From Triticum aestivum (Eukaryota; Streptophyta; Magnoliopsida; Poales; Poaceae), in contig NC_057814.1 in the NCBI RefSeq assembly GCF_018294505.1, positions 34,268,768 to 34,332,767 of the forward strand: a DNA stretch of 64,000 nucleotides, written 5' to 3'. The notes below the pieces were generated by a model. The model worked only from the letters and a program-made list of their open reading frames with translations. It made no database searches and was not told the origin of the DNA. The first letter of the stretch is position 1. Each line of letters starts with the position of its first letter. The translations under genes and the position numbers were made by a program. Positions 9,478-20,223 of this stretch are shown one piece after another.

Positions 9478-9500
9478 AAAGAATTTGGCTAGCATGAGGG
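9468..9500. other. Deletion junction between TNP2 and the Athila 3' region
   Basis: On the minus strand, retroelement 3' noncoding sequence (CTAGCCAAATTCTTTGCACC) runs straight into TNP2 code (HHEKDGMPPKQ) with no LTR between. The right LTR is present at 15658-17179, so the left LTR, the polypurine tract and about 0.9 kb of TNP2 were lost together. The exact point is uncertain by several bases. Confidence 0.7.
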
Positions 9501-10110
9501 GGAAAGGCAAGCTCAACATGTTGGATGATCCATGACAATATACTTTATCTCAGATATAAGAAAACCTAACCCATTACGTTGTCTTCCTTTTCCAACATCA
9601 ACTCTTTAGCATGTCATATTTTAATGAGTGCTCCCAATCATAAAAGATGTCCAAGATAGTATATTTATATGTGAAACCTCTCTTTCTTTATTACTTCCTA
9701 TTAATTGCAACGATGACCAAAGCTATGTTTGTCAACTCTCAACAATTTTTAATCATCATACTCTTTCTATGTGAAGTCATTACTCTCAATAAGATCAATA
9801 TGATCTCTTTGTTTCTTTTTATTCTTTTTTCTCTTCTTTTATTCACTCAAGATCATGGCAAAATAATCAAGCCCTTGACTCAACACTAATCTTTATTATA
9901 TATAGCTCACGGACTCGATTACATAGAGGGGTCATAAAGCAAAACTCAAAACTAGATCATACCAAAACTTTTATTCTACTAGATCAAGATACTACTAAAT
10001 AGAATCGGACTAAGAAAAACGGTAAAGAAAGGAGATGTGATGGTGATACGATACCGGGGCATCTCCCCCAAGCTTGGCAGTTGCCAAGGGGAGTGCCCAT
10101 TCCCATGCGA
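9501..10110. other. Athila 3' noncoding region
   Basis: AT-rich sequence without a gene. On the minus strand it follows the small extra reading frame. It includes a G-rich purine stretch, AAGCTTGGGGGAGATGCCCC, at 10055-10074, of the kind often found after coding regions in this clade. Confidence 0.5.
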
Positions 10111-10479
10111 TTATGTATCCTTTGCTGGTGAAGAAGGTGGAGTTGTTGATGATGGGTAATCGCACATCGAGCGTAAGAGATCCTCCAACTTGCGGGTAAT
10201 GCCCTTGAGTGCGACAATATGCTCCTTCAACAAAATATTTTCAATGGTGAGATACTTGTTTTGTATACGAGCTAACTCAATCATCTTGAAAGCTTCTATC
10301 TCAGTTGGGGTAAGAAGATTGTGATCAAGTTGAAGGGTGTCTCCTGCAGCCGGAACTTGGTCCTCCGTGGCCTTCTTGATCCCTTCATCCTTGTTGATCT
10401 CCACAGGTTCTTCCCTCTTCAGCTCTATCTTCATTATCCAAGCATCGTTGTCACCATTGTTGGAGGAGGGGGAAGACAT
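10111..10479 (-). CDS. Small extra protein of the Athila element, possible coiled coil
   Basis: An uninterrupted frame of 122 residues runs from a Met at 10479 to a stop at 10111. An upstream Met at 10536 is also in frame, but MSSPSSNNGD is the more natural start. The middle is charged and heptad-like (ELARIQNKYLTIENILLKEH), suggesting a helix or coiled coil; the C-terminus is Ser/Pro-rich. There is no signal peptide or membrane segment. Athila elements often carry an extra, env-position reading frame after integrase; this one occupies that place but does not look like an envelope protein. It is intact while gag-pol is full of stops, which may be chance given its length. Function unknown. Confidence 0.5.
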   Translation of the reverse strand: MSSPSSNNGDNDAWIMKIELKREEPVEINKDEGIKKATEDQVPAAGDTLQLDHNLLTPTEIEAFKMIELARIQNKYLTIENILLKEHIVALKGITRKLEDLLRSMCDYPSSTTPPSSPAKDT

Positions 10480-10641
10480 GATGCCTGGCCTTGACAACCC
10501 TGACAGAAAATAGCTCGAAACAAGAACAGAGGACAATAGCGTGATACAGGAGTCGAAACCTTCGGGAGAATATATAATGAATTTTTACCGACCAAAATAC
10601 GTATTGTGTAAGAAAACGGAGTCCGAAGAGCACACGAGGTG

Positions 10642-10696
10642 CCCACGAGGTAGGGGGCGCGCCCAGTAGGGTAGGGCGCACCCTCCACCCTCGTGG
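10642..10696. repeat. GC-rich palindrome shared with the LTR
   Basis: CCCACGAGGTAGGGGGCGCG through CCCTCGTGG forms an imperfect hairpin and is nearly the same as 16844-16901 inside the LTR. It lies between integrase and the small extra frame. Confidence 0.7.
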
Positions 10697-10814
10697 AGCA
10701 CTCGTGTCCTTCCCGGACTACTTCTTATTTTTTCTATTTCTCTAAATATTCCAAAACAGAGAAATATTGCCATAAAAACTGTTTTGGAGTCGGTTTACTT
10801 ACCGCACCACATAC

Positions 10815-12065
10815 CTACTCCTTTTCGGAGTCTGAAACATTCCGGAAAGTGTCCCTTATGTATTCCTCCGGGGTTACGGTTTCAATAACATTGGTTTCAA
10901 CATTTATAGGATTACCTGAGATGTAATGTTTGATTCTTTGACCGTTTACCACCTTCGGATTTGTGCCTTCGAAGTTGTTGATTTTTATAGCACCGGAACG
11001 ATAGACCTCCTTGATAACGTAAGGACCTTCCCATTTAGAGAGAAGTTTTCCTGCAAAAAATCTTAAACGAGAGTTGTATAGCAATACATAATCACCTACA
11101 TTAAACTCACGTTTTTGTATCCTTTTGTCATGCCATCTTTTAACTTTTTCTTTAAACAATTTGGCATTCTCATAAGCTTGGGTTCTCCATTCATCAAGTG
11201 AGCTAATGTCAAATAACCTCTTCTCACCGGCAAGTTTGAAATCATAATTGAGCTCTTTAATAGCCCAATAAGCCTTATGTTCTAGTTCGAGAGGTAAGTG
11301 ACATGCTTTTCCACAAACCATTTTATCCGGAGACATACCCATAGGATTTTTATATGCAGTTCTATAGGCCCATAATGCATCATCAAGTTTCTCGGACCAA
11401 TTCTTTCTAGATCTATTAACAGTCTGTTGCAAAATTAATTTGAGCTCTCTATTGCTCAATTCTACTTGACCACTAGACTGTGGGTGATAAGGAGATGCAA
11501 TTCTGTGATTAACATCATACTTAGCAAGCATTTTACGAAAAGCACCATGAATAAAATGTGAACCACCGTCAGTCATTAAATATCTAGGGACTCCAAACCT
11601 CGGAAAAATAACTTCTTTAAGCATTTTAATAGAAGTGTTATGATCAGCACTACTAGTTGGAATAGCTTCTACCCACTTAGTAACGTAATCAACAGCAACT
11701 AAAATATGTGTATATCCATTAGAGGCAGGAAAAGGTCCCATATAATCAAAGCCCCAAACATCAAATGGTTCAATAACGAGTGAATAGTTCATAGGCATTT
11801 CTTGACGTCTACTAATATTACCAATTCTTTGACATTCATCACAAGACAAGACAAACTTACGGGCATCCTTGAAGAGAGTAGGCCAATAAAAACCGGATTG
11901 CAATACCTTATGTGCAGTTCTATCTCCAGCGTGGTGTCCTCCATAAGCCTCAGAGTGACACTTGCGTAGGATTTGTTCCTGTTCATGCTCAGGTACACAA
12001 CGTCTAATAACACCATCTACTCCTTCTTTATAAAGATGTGGGTCATCCCAAAAGTAATGTCTCAA
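10815..12065 (-). pseudogene. Athila integrase
   Basis: An open frame of 416 residues. The N-terminal zinc-binding region has an H-C-C pattern (HHAGDRTAHK, then CDECQR). The catalytic core shows the three acidic residues in context: D in WGFDYMGPF, D in MTDGGSHF and E in SGQVELSNRE. A C-terminal basic region follows (KREFNVGDYVLLYNSRL). Integrase joins retrotransposon cDNA to the genome in the nucleus. This block is intact, but the polyprotein it belongs to is interrupted upstream, including a stop at the start of this block, so it is listed as a pseudogene. Confidence 0.9.
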
Positions 12066-12770
12066 ATCATAGAAAAACTTTTTCTTTTGCTGGTATGTGA
12101 AACTAGGTGGTATAAATTTAGCAACAATTTAATTAGCATAATCAGCATACCATGGAGTAGTACGAGAAGCATTTATGACATTTAATTGCTCATCGGGAAA
12201 GCTATCATCAATAGGTAGTGGGTCATCAAGAACATTTTCTAACCTAGACAAGTTGTCTGCAACGGGGTTCTCAGCTCCCTTTCTATCAACAATATGCAAA
12301 TCAAATTCTTGTAACAAGAGAACCCATCTAATAAGTCTAGGTTTAGCATCTTTCTTCTCCATAAGATATTTAATAGCAGCATGATCCGTGTGAATAATTA
12401 CTTTAGAATCAACAATATAAGGTCTGAACTTATCACATGCAAATACAACTGCTAAGAATTCCGTTTCAGTAGTAGCATAATTTCTCTGAGCATTGTCTAG
12501 AGTTTTACTAGCATATTGAATAACATTTAATTTCTTATCAACTTTGCCCTAGAACAGCACCTACAGCATAGTCATTGCATCACACATAATTTCAAAGGGT
12601 AAATTCCAATCAGGTGGTTGAATGATAGGTGCAGAAATTAATGCTTTCTTAAGTATTTCAAATGCTTCTGCACAATCATCATCAAAATCAAATGGTATAT
12701 CTTTTTGTAATAAATTAGTCAGAGGCCGAGAAATTTTTGAGAAGTCCTTAATGAACCTCCTATAAAAACC
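12066..12770 (-). pseudogene. Athila RNase H region
   Basis: Coding blocks include [18 protein letters not shown] and [20 protein letters not shown], typical of gypsy RNase H. A stop near 12129, another near 12720 and a shift near 12545 break it. It lies between reverse transcriptase and integrase as expected. Confidence 0.8.
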
Positions 12771-12788
12771 GGCGTGACCAAGGAAACT

Positions 12789-13361
12789 TCATATACCTTT
12801 GATGTCCTTGGGACATGGCATCTTTTCAATAGCATCAACCTTGGCTTTATCAACTTCAATACCTCTTTCAGAAACTTTATGCCCCAAGACAATAACTTCA
12901 TTAACCATAAAGTGGCACTTTTCCCAATTCAAGACAAGATTAGTTTCCTCACATCTCTGCAAAACTCGATCAAGGTTGCTCAAGCAATCATCAAAAGAGG
13001 ATCCATAAACGGAGAAATCGTCCATGAAAACCTCACAAATCTTTTCACAAAAGTCAGATAATATAGCCATCATGCATCTTTGAAAGGTAGCAGGTGCATT
13101 ACATAAACCAAAAGGCATACGTCTATAAGCAAAAGTACCAAAAGGGCAAGTAAAAGTAGTCTTTGATTGATCATTGGCTGACACAGGTATTTGAGAGAAA
13201 CCAGAATAACCATCTAGAAAGCAAAAATGTGTATGTTTGGATAACCTTTCTAGCATTTGATCGATAAAAGGTAAGGGGTAATGATCTTTTTTAGTAGCCT
13301 TATTTAATTTGCGGAAATCAATTACCATCCTATAACCTGTAATAATTCTTTGCGGGATCAA
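12789..13361 (-). pseudogene. Athila reverse transcriptase
   Basis: The block contains the RT motifs YRMVIDFRKLNK, CFLDGYSGFSQI, RRMPFGLCNAPATFQR and the catalytic VFMDDFSV. The sequence is characteristic of Athila-clade elements. The frame is open for 190 residues, but a stop just after CPKDIKGI and frame changes upstream separate it from its neighbours. Confidence 0.9.
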
Positions 13362-14573
13362 CTCATCTTCATCATTAGGAACGACGGTAATACCTCCCTT
13401 CTTAGGGAAACAATGGACATGACTTACCCACTGACTATCAGCAACGGGATAAATTATACCTGCCTCAAGGAGATTTAGTATTTATTTTCTTACCACTTCC
13501 TTCATCTTAGGGTCCAGCCGTCATTGATGATCACGAACTGGTTTGGCATCTTCTTCCAAATTTATTTTATGTTGACATAGGGTGGGACTAATGCCCTTAA
13601 GATCATCAAGAGTATATCCAATAGCAGCACGGTGCTTCTTCAGAGTTTTCAATAATCTCTCTTCTTCATGCTCTGAAAGGTTAGCACTAATAATAACAGG
13701 ATATATCTTTTTCTCATCAAGATAAGCATATTTAAGAGTATCAGGTAACGGTTTTAGCTCAAACACGGGATCACCCTTGGGTGGAGGAGGATCCCCTAGG
13801 ATTTCAACAGGCAAATTGTGTTTCAGGATAGGTTCCTGTTAAAAGAATACTTCATCTATTTCCCTTCTTTCATTCATAAACATATCATTTTCATGGTCTA
13901 GCAAATATTGTTCTAGAGGATCACCAGGAGGTACGGCAATAGAAGCAAGACCAATTATTTCATCCTTACTAGGTAATTCCTCTTCACGGTGTTGTCTACT
14001 AAATTTAGAGAAATTAAACTCATGAGACGTATCACCCAAACCAATAGTAACAACATCCTTTTTGCAGTCTATCTTAGCATTAACAGTGTTCAAGAAGGGT
14101 CTACCAAATATAATGGGACAAAAGCTATCTTGTGGGGAGCCAAGAACAAGAAAATCAGCAGGATATTTACTTTTCCCACACAAGACTTCAACATCTCTAA
14201 CAATTCACATTGGTGAGATAGTACCTCTATTGGCAAGTTTAATTGTAACATCAATATCTTCTAACTCAGCAGGTGCAATATCATGCTTAATTTCTTTGTA
14301 TAGGTCAATGGGTATTGCACTAGCACTAGCACCCATATCACATAAGCCATGATAACAATGATCTCCTATTTTAACAGAAATAACAGGCATGCCTACCACA
14401 GGTCTATGTTTATCTTTAGCACAAGGTTTGGCTATTCTGGCAGTTTCATCACAGAAATGAATAACATGCCCATCAATATTATCAGACAAGAGATCTTTAA
14501 CAATAGCAATATTAGGTTCAACTTTAATCTGCTCAGGAGGTGTATAAGTTCTAATATTGCTTTTACGAACCAC
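13362..14573 (-). pseudogene. Athila protease and protease-RT linker
   Basis: 14573-14205 holds the aspartic protease region, with the catalytic-type motif LCDMGASASAIP; the usual order is D-S/T-G, here D-M-G, which is common in this clade. 14183-13839 and 13814-13521 encode the linker to reverse transcriptase. Stops at 14205, 13839 and 13521 interrupt one continuous frame. Confidence 0.75.
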
Positions 14574-14702
14574 AGTTGAAGCTTTAGCATGATCCTTTAT
14601 TCTAACAGGGAAAGGTGGTTTCTCACCATAAGAAGTAGGAACAATAGGATCATTATAAGTGATAGTCTTTTCTTCAACTTTAATAGGTGCAGCTACTTTT
14701 AC

Positions 14703-15551
14703 TTATATGGGAGGATGATATTTAAACCACTTCTCCTTGGGGAGATCAACGTAAGCAGCAAAAGATTCACAGAAAGAAGCTACTATCTCAGAGTCAAGCC
14801 CATATTTAGTGCTAAACTTACGGAAAACATCGGTATCCATAAAAGATTTAACACAATCAAACTTAGGTGTCATACCTGACTTCTTACCTTCGTCGAGATC
14901 CCAATCTTCAGAGTTGCGTTTAATTATATCCAATAAATCCCATTTGAATTCAATAGTCTTCATCATAAAAGAGCCAGCACAAGAAGTATCGAGCATGGTG
15001 CGATTGTTTTCAGAAAGCCGAGCATAAAAACTTTGAATAATTATTTCTCTTGGAAGCTCATGATTGGGGCATGAATATAACATTTATTTAAGCCTCCCCC
15101 AAGCTTGAGCGATGCTTTCTCCTTTGCGAGGCCAAAAATTATATATGTAATTGCGATCACGATGAACAAGATGCATAGGATAAAATTTCTGATGAAATTC
15201 CAATTTCAATCGTTTGTAGTTCCATGATCCCGTATCATCACATAGCGTATACCATGTCGATGCATCTCCCTTCAAAGATAAAGGGAAGACCTTCTTCTTA
15301 ATAACATCACCGGGTATACCTGCAAGCTTAAATAATCCACAAACTTCATCCACATAGATTAGGTGCTCATCAGGATGCTTTGTTCCGTCTCCTGAAAAAC
15401 GATTAGCTAGCAGTTTTTCTAACATACCTGAAGGAATCTCAAAGTGGACATTTTCATTTTCAGTAGGTTCAGTAGGTTGAGGAGCAACTCTTTGCTCTGC
15501 TGGTCGGGGTGAAGATACCCCGAACAAGCCCCTCAGAGGATTACTTTCCAT
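14703..15551 (-). pseudogene. Athila gag
   Basis: The retrotransposon gag domain lies at 15551-15087, with the signature KVFPLSLKGDASTWY and FHQKFYPMH. The frame is cut by a TAA at 15084-15086 and goes on to 14703 in the same frame. Gag forms the particle that packages the RNA. The start Met at 15551 fits its distance (about 80 bases) from the primer site. Confidence 0.85.
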
Positions 15552-15628
15552 AGTAAAAAGAGACAGTAAATTTCAGCACACTATACAATTTTTTCCTTAC
15601 CAAATTCCACCTACCAAAGGCGCTTCAC

Positions 15629-15646
15629 TCCCCGGCAACGGCGCCA
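15629..15646 (-). promoter_or_regulatory. Athila primer-binding site (tRNA-Asp type)
   Basis: The minus strand reads TGGCGCCGTTGCCGGGGA, complementary to the 3' end of plant tRNA-Asp. It lies 11 bp inside the 5' LTR, where the minus-strand primer site is expected. Confidence 0.9.
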
Positions 15647-15657
15647 GAAAAGAATCT

Positions 15658-17179
15658 TGATGACCCACAAGTATAGGGGATCTATCGTAGTCCTTTCGAT
15701 AAGTAAGAGTGTCGAACCCAACGAGCAGCAGAAGGAAATGATAAGCGGTTTTCAGCAAGGTATTCTCTACAAGCACTGAAATTATAGGTAACAGATGGTT
15801 TTGTGATAGGATAATTTGTAACGAGCAACAAGTAACAAAAGTAAATAAAGTGCAGCAAGATGGCCCAATCCTTTTTGTAGCAAACGACAATCCTGAACAA
15901 ACTCTTATATAGAGAAAAGCGCTCCCGAGGACACATGGGAATTATCGTCAAGCTAGTTTTCATCACGTTCATATGATTCGCGTTCGGTACTTTGATAATT
16001 TGATATGTGGGTGGACCAGTGCTTGGGTGCTGTCCTTACTTGGACAAGCATCCCACTTATGATTAACCTCTATTGCAAGCATCCGCAACTACAACAAAAG
16101 TATTAAGGTAAACCTAACCATAGCATGAAATATATGGATCCAAATCAGCCCCTTACGAAGCAACGCATAAACTAGGGTTTAAGCTTCTGTCACTCTAGCA
16201 ACCCATCATCTACTTATTACTTCCCAATGCCTTCCTCTAGGCCCAAATAATGGTGAAGTGTAATGTAGTCGACGTTCACATAACACCACTAGAGGATAGA
16301 CAACATACATCTCATCAAAATATCGAACGAATACCAAATTCACATGACTACTAATAGCAAGACTTCTCCCATGTCCTCAGGAACAAACGTAACTACTTAC
16401 AAAGCATATTCATGTTCATAATCAGAGGAGTATTAATATGCATATAGGATCTGAACATATGATCTTCCACCAAATAAACCAACTAGCATCAACTACAAGG
16501 AGTAATCAACACTACTAGCAACCTACAGGTACCAATCCCGGACTTGGAGACAAGAATTGGATACAAGAGATGAACTAGGGTTTGAGAGGAGATGGTGCTG
16601 GTGAAGATGTTGATGGAGATTGCCCTCTCCCGATGAGAGGAGCGTTGGTGATGACGATGGCGATGATTTCCCCCTCCCGGAGGGAAGTGTCCCCTGCAGA
16701 ACAGCTCTACCGGAGCCCTAGATTGGTTCCGCCAAGGTTCCGCCTCGTGGCAGCGGAGTCTCGTCCCGAAAGCTTGCTTATGATTTTTCTTCGGACAAAA
16801 GACTTCATATACCAGAAGATGGGCACCAGAGGGCCAACGGGGGGCCCACGAGGCAGGGGGCGCGCCCAGGAGGGTAGGGCGCGCCCCCCACCCTCGTGGC
16901 CAGGTGGGGGCCCCCCTGATGTATTTCTTTCGCTCAATATTTTTTATTATTTCCAAAAATAACTTTCGTGGAGTTTCAGGACTTTTGGAGCTGTGCAGAA
17001 TAGGTCTCTAATATTTGCTCCTTTTCCAGCCCAGAATTCCAGCCGTCGGCATTCTCCCTCCTTATGTAAACCTTGTAAAATAAGAGAGAATAGGCATAAG
17101 TATTGTGACATAATGTGTAATAACAGCCCATAATGCAATAAATATCGATATAAAAGCATGATGCAAAATGGACGTATCA
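15658..17179 (-). repeat. Athila 5' LTR (1,522 bp)
   Basis: In element orientation it starts TGATACGTCCATTTTGCATC (17179) and ends CTTGTGGGTCATCA (15658), so it has the TG...CA ends. It abuts the primer-site region on one side and the TNP2 N-terminal code on the other. No partner LTR exists in the window. Confidence 0.9.
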
Positions 17180-18066
17180 GCATGCTCTTTGTTTCTGAAC
17201 AGTCGTTTCAACCATGGTATTATAGGAGCATACCACATCACCTTCGCAGGAACCCTCTTCCTGCGGGGCTCACCCTCAACATCACCAGGGTCATCTCGTC
17301 TGATCTTATACCGCAATGCACCGCATACCGAGCATGCGTTCAAATCCTTGTACGCACCGCGGTAGAGGATGCAGTCATTAGGGCATGCATGTATCTTCTC
17401 CACCTCCAATCCTAGAGGGCATACGACCTTCTTTGCTGCGTATGTACTATCGGGCAATTCGTTATCCTTTGGAAGCTTCTTCTTCAATATTTTCAGTAGC
17501 TTCTCAAATCCTTTGTCAGGCACAGCATTCTCTGCCTTCCAATGCAACAATTCCAGTACGGTACCGAGCTTTGTGTTTCCATCTTCGCAATTGGGGTACA
17601 ACCCTTTTTTGTGATCGTCTAACATGTGATCGAACTTCAGCTTCTCCTTTTCACTTTCGCACTTTTCCCTTGCATCAACAATGACCCGGCAGAGATCATG
17701 ATGGGGCACATCGTCTGGTTCCTCTGGATCTTCAGCTTCCTCTTGATCTTCAGCTTCCCCCGTTGCAGCATCACCGTATTCAGGGGGCACATAGTTGTCA
17801 TCGTCCTCTTCTTCTTCGTTGTCTTCCATCATAACCCCTATTTCTTCGTGGTTCGTCCAAACATTATAGTGTGGCATGAAACCCTTATAAAGCAAGTGGG
17901 TGTGAAGGATTTTCTTGTCAGAGTAAGACCTCGTATTCCCACAATTAGGGCATGGAAAACACATGAAACCATTCTGCTTGTTTGCCTCAACCACTTCGAG
18001 AAAATTATGCATGCCCATAATGTACTCAGAGGTGTGTCTGTCACCGTACATCCATTGTCGGTTCAT
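17180..18066 (-). pseudogene. TNP2 transposase, N-terminal part (CACTA-1)
   Basis: The start is MNRQWMYGD at 18066, directly after an intron acceptor (GCACGCAG on the minus strand), as in CACTA-2. Residues 1-75 match the Transpos_assoc domain with a Cys/His cluster (CPNCGNTRSYSDKKILHTHL). A long acidic stretch follows, and then the block CPLGLEVEKIHACPNDCILYRG. The code ends at the LTR edge after NKEHA. The protein is about 65 percent similar by eye to the CACTA-2 copy, so the two elements are related but separate families. Confidence 0.9.
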
Positions 18067-18446
18067 CTGCGTGCATTATATATAATTATGTGTGTCAAAA
18101 GTAAGAAAATTAGACAAGTATCTATCTAAAGTAAGATTTTTTTCTTTCAGAAAGAAGATAAGAACAAGAGGCTCACCACGGTGGTGCCGGCGACGAGATC
18201 GGCGCGGGCGATCGACGGCGGTGAAGACGTGGACGGGACGTGACGGACCGCTAAACCTAGACAAATCTCAGAAAAAATGGAGCTCGGAGGTCGAGCTTCG
18301 AGAGGAGAAAGCTTAATTAGTGTGGCTCGGGCATTTCATCGAACACCTCACATGCATAAGAGGTGAGCTAGAGCACCCAAATGCCCTTCCTCGCCGGCCA
18401 GCAAAAAACAGAGCACTGTGGAGTGCTCTGCTCGCCGGTGATGGGG

Positions 18447-18454
18447 TATATATA
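18447..18454 (-). promoter_or_regulatory. TATA box of CACTA-1 TNP2
   Basis: The minus strand reads GCCTATATATACCCC about 380 bp upstream of the TNP2 start codon and next to the right palindrome cluster. Confidence 0.55.
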
Positions 18455-18464
18455 GGCAACTCAT

Positions 18465-18720
18465 TTGTCCCGGTTCGTGGCTGGAACCGGGACTAAAGGC
18501 CATCCTTCTGTCCCGGTTCCTGCCACGAACCGGGACCAATGGTTGTGGGCCAGGAGCGAGGCTCATTGGTCCCGGTTCGTGCCAAGAGCCGGGACAAATG
18601 GGCCCAGACGAACCGGGACCAATGCCCACGAGGCCCCGGCCGGCCCCCTGGGCTCACGAACCGGGACAAATGCCTCCATTGGTCCCGGTTCGTGGCAGAA
18701 CCGGGACTAATGGGCTGGTC
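18465..18720. repeat. CACTA-1 right subterminal palindrome cluster
   Basis: Six or more motifs of the type TTGTCCCGGTTCGTGG with the complement AACCGGGACAAA or AACCGGGACTAA. The variant TTCGTGGC loop differs from the left end (TTGGTGGC). Confidence 0.85.
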
Positions 18721-18794
18721 AGGCCCGAACGAAAGCCCCTTTTTCTACTAGTGAAATCTTTTGCCTCCGTTTCGAAAAAAACGTAGGGTTGCCA

Positions 18795-19530
18795 TGCATT
18801 TATTAGTTTTTGTGAGTGCAGTCTTCTTTAATTCAAGCACAAGTGTGTTGACTCTATATTTGCATAAATTCTCGGCCTCTCAAAAATTTGTAAAGTGAAC
18901 GAGTTTTAAAAGCCACGGGTTCGACCATTATTTTAAAATTTGAATGAAAGTTTCAAAAAGTCAATGGCATTCTCACGCGGGCAATTCAATGGTATATCTC
19001 CCTACTTAAAAAGACGTAAAGTTTTATCGGCCGCTTGTCCTTTGTTAACTTTATGTATGTTCCCATATATTTCTTCCCGTTTTAATTTTTTCCCTCCCAC
19101 TCTGTTTTTTTTTCATCGGTGTTCATTGAAAAGTGGCACAACTTCTCCAATTTTGATTGATTTACCAAATGAAATTTGTTTCCTTTGGGATAAGCCAGGA
19201 AATGCTTACCAAATAAGTGTGTACCGATAAAAGCATATTCCTTTTAAACAATCACATTAATATGGACAGATAAATCAAGAACTAACCTGCTCTACAAGTC
19301 TAGTGGCTTGTAAATCTCCTCGATGTCACTACACACGCTCATCCAGCCATTCAGTCTGTTACAATGCAAATAATGTGCAAGGAAATCCATCGGAATGTTG
19401 AAAATTATAGACGAACTAACTGCTCACGGTGTACAGACGAACTAGATGTTGAAAATGAGTAGGGACTATACATACATGGAAACTGATCAGAGGACACGTG
19501 CCCAAACGAACAAAACCAAGCCGCATCATG
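18795..19530. other. Host sequence between the retroposon and CACTA-2
   Basis: The first 90 or so bases continue the duplicate of 43357-43440. Beyond that nothing is recognised: no long frame, repeat or RNA gene. Confidence 0.5.
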
Positions 19531-19569
19531 CACTAGTAGAAAAAGAGGCTTCCATACGCCCCCATTAGT

Positions 19570-19885
19570 CCCCAAAACAATCGAACCGCGACAAAAGGGG
19601 TCTTTAGTCGCGGTTCGGGAGGAGACCCGCGACCAACTATTTGGGCCCAGCGCGCTCGGTCGACAGCTGCAGACGGGAGGGGCTTTAGTCCCGGTTGGCC
19701 TGGCCAACCGGGACTAAAGGTCCCCGAAGGCCTTTAGTCGCGGTTGGCCAGGCCAACCGGGACTAAAGGCCCATCCAGCTGGCGGACGGGAGGGGCTTTA
19801 GTCCCGGTTGGCCTGGCCAACCGGGACTAAAGGTCCCCGAAGGCCTTTAGTTGCGGTTGGCCAGGCCAACCGGGACTAAAGGCCC
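19570..19885. repeat. CACTA-2 left subterminal palindrome cluster
   Basis: Long alternating hairpins built from TTTAGTCCCGGTTGGCC and TTTAGTCGCGGTTGGCC with GGCCAACCGGGACTAAA. The 125-bp block 19680-19790 is repeated at 19795-19885. Confidence 0.9.
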
Positions 19886-19890
19886 ATCCC

Positions 19891-19898
19891 TATATATA
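19891..19898 (+). promoter_or_regulatory. TATA box of CACTA-2 TNP2
   Basis: CCCTATATATAGGAC directly follows the last palindrome of the left cluster, 325 bp before the TNP2 start codon. A 5' leader exon and an intron ending in AATAATGCAG (20223) separate them. Confidence 0.7.
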
Positions 19899-20223
19899 GG
19901 ACTCAGCTCACTTCACTTCACTCAGCTCACTTCACAATTTTCAGAAGGGGGTGGTGGGTTTGCTTTTGGTTCCTCCTATGCACACAAGGTGTTCGATGAA
20001 ATGCCCGAGAGCCTGAAACAAACATGATATGAAGTGTCCGAGCCACACTTGAGCTTTCTCATTTATTTTTCCTCCGCGATCGCGGTTAGCAACTTGAACC
20101 TTTCATGTGTCATTGATAAAATATGCATGTGTGTAGTTCATTGTTTAATTTGTATTATTTCTAGCTAGTTAGTTTAACAAATGCATGATGGTTAATTATA
20201 TACTTTATATAATAATAATGCAG

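Larger units (their letters stand above)
9478..17179 (-). mobile_element. Athila-clade Ty3/gypsy LTR retrotransposon, 3' LTR deleted
   Basis: The minus strand has, in order: 5' LTR (17179-15658), primer site, gag, protease, reverse transcriptase, RNase H, integrase (to 10815), a small extra reading frame and a long 3' noncoding region. The domain order protease-RT-RH-IN defines Ty3/gypsy. The reverse transcriptase sequence and the tRNA-Asp type primer site fit the Athila clade, with Sabrina/WHAM-like wheat families closest from memory. Numerous in-frame stops separate the domains. It inserted into TNP2 of CACTA-1 at the codons after NKEHA. Confidence 0.9.
2239..18753 (-). mobile_element. CACTA-1, 16.5-kb CACTA (En/Spm) DNA transposon with a nested Athila element
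   Basis: The left end is CACTAGTAGAAAA (2239). The right end is its reverse complement, TTTTTCTACTAGTG (to 18753). A 3-bp duplication AAA lies at 2236-2238 and 18754-18756, as expected for CACTA elements. Genes run on the minus strand: TNP2 near the right end, split by a retrotransposon, and a B3-domain-like second gene toward the left end. Three clusters of the TTTAGTCCCGGTT palindromes lie at the left end, the right end and over the second gene's promoter. Broken genes make it non-autonomous now. Confidence 0.93.
154..18780 (+). mobile_element. Gag-only LINE-like retroposon, split by CACTA-1
   Basis: The element is bounded by a perfect 14-bp duplication, ACGTAGGGTTGCCA, at 140-153 and 18781-18794, and it ends in a run of A (18775-18781). 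Both are hallmarks of target-primed reverse transcription. With CACTA-1 removed it is only about 2.1 kb: a 5' leader (154-377), one zinc-knuckle reading frame (378-1950) and a 3' region. There is no endonuclease or reverse transcriptase, so it must have been moved in trans. Its 3' end (2231-2238 plus 18757-18770) would read GAGGCAAATCTTTTGCCTC, an 8-bp stem-loop. CACTA-1 entered inside that loop. Confidence 0.75.
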
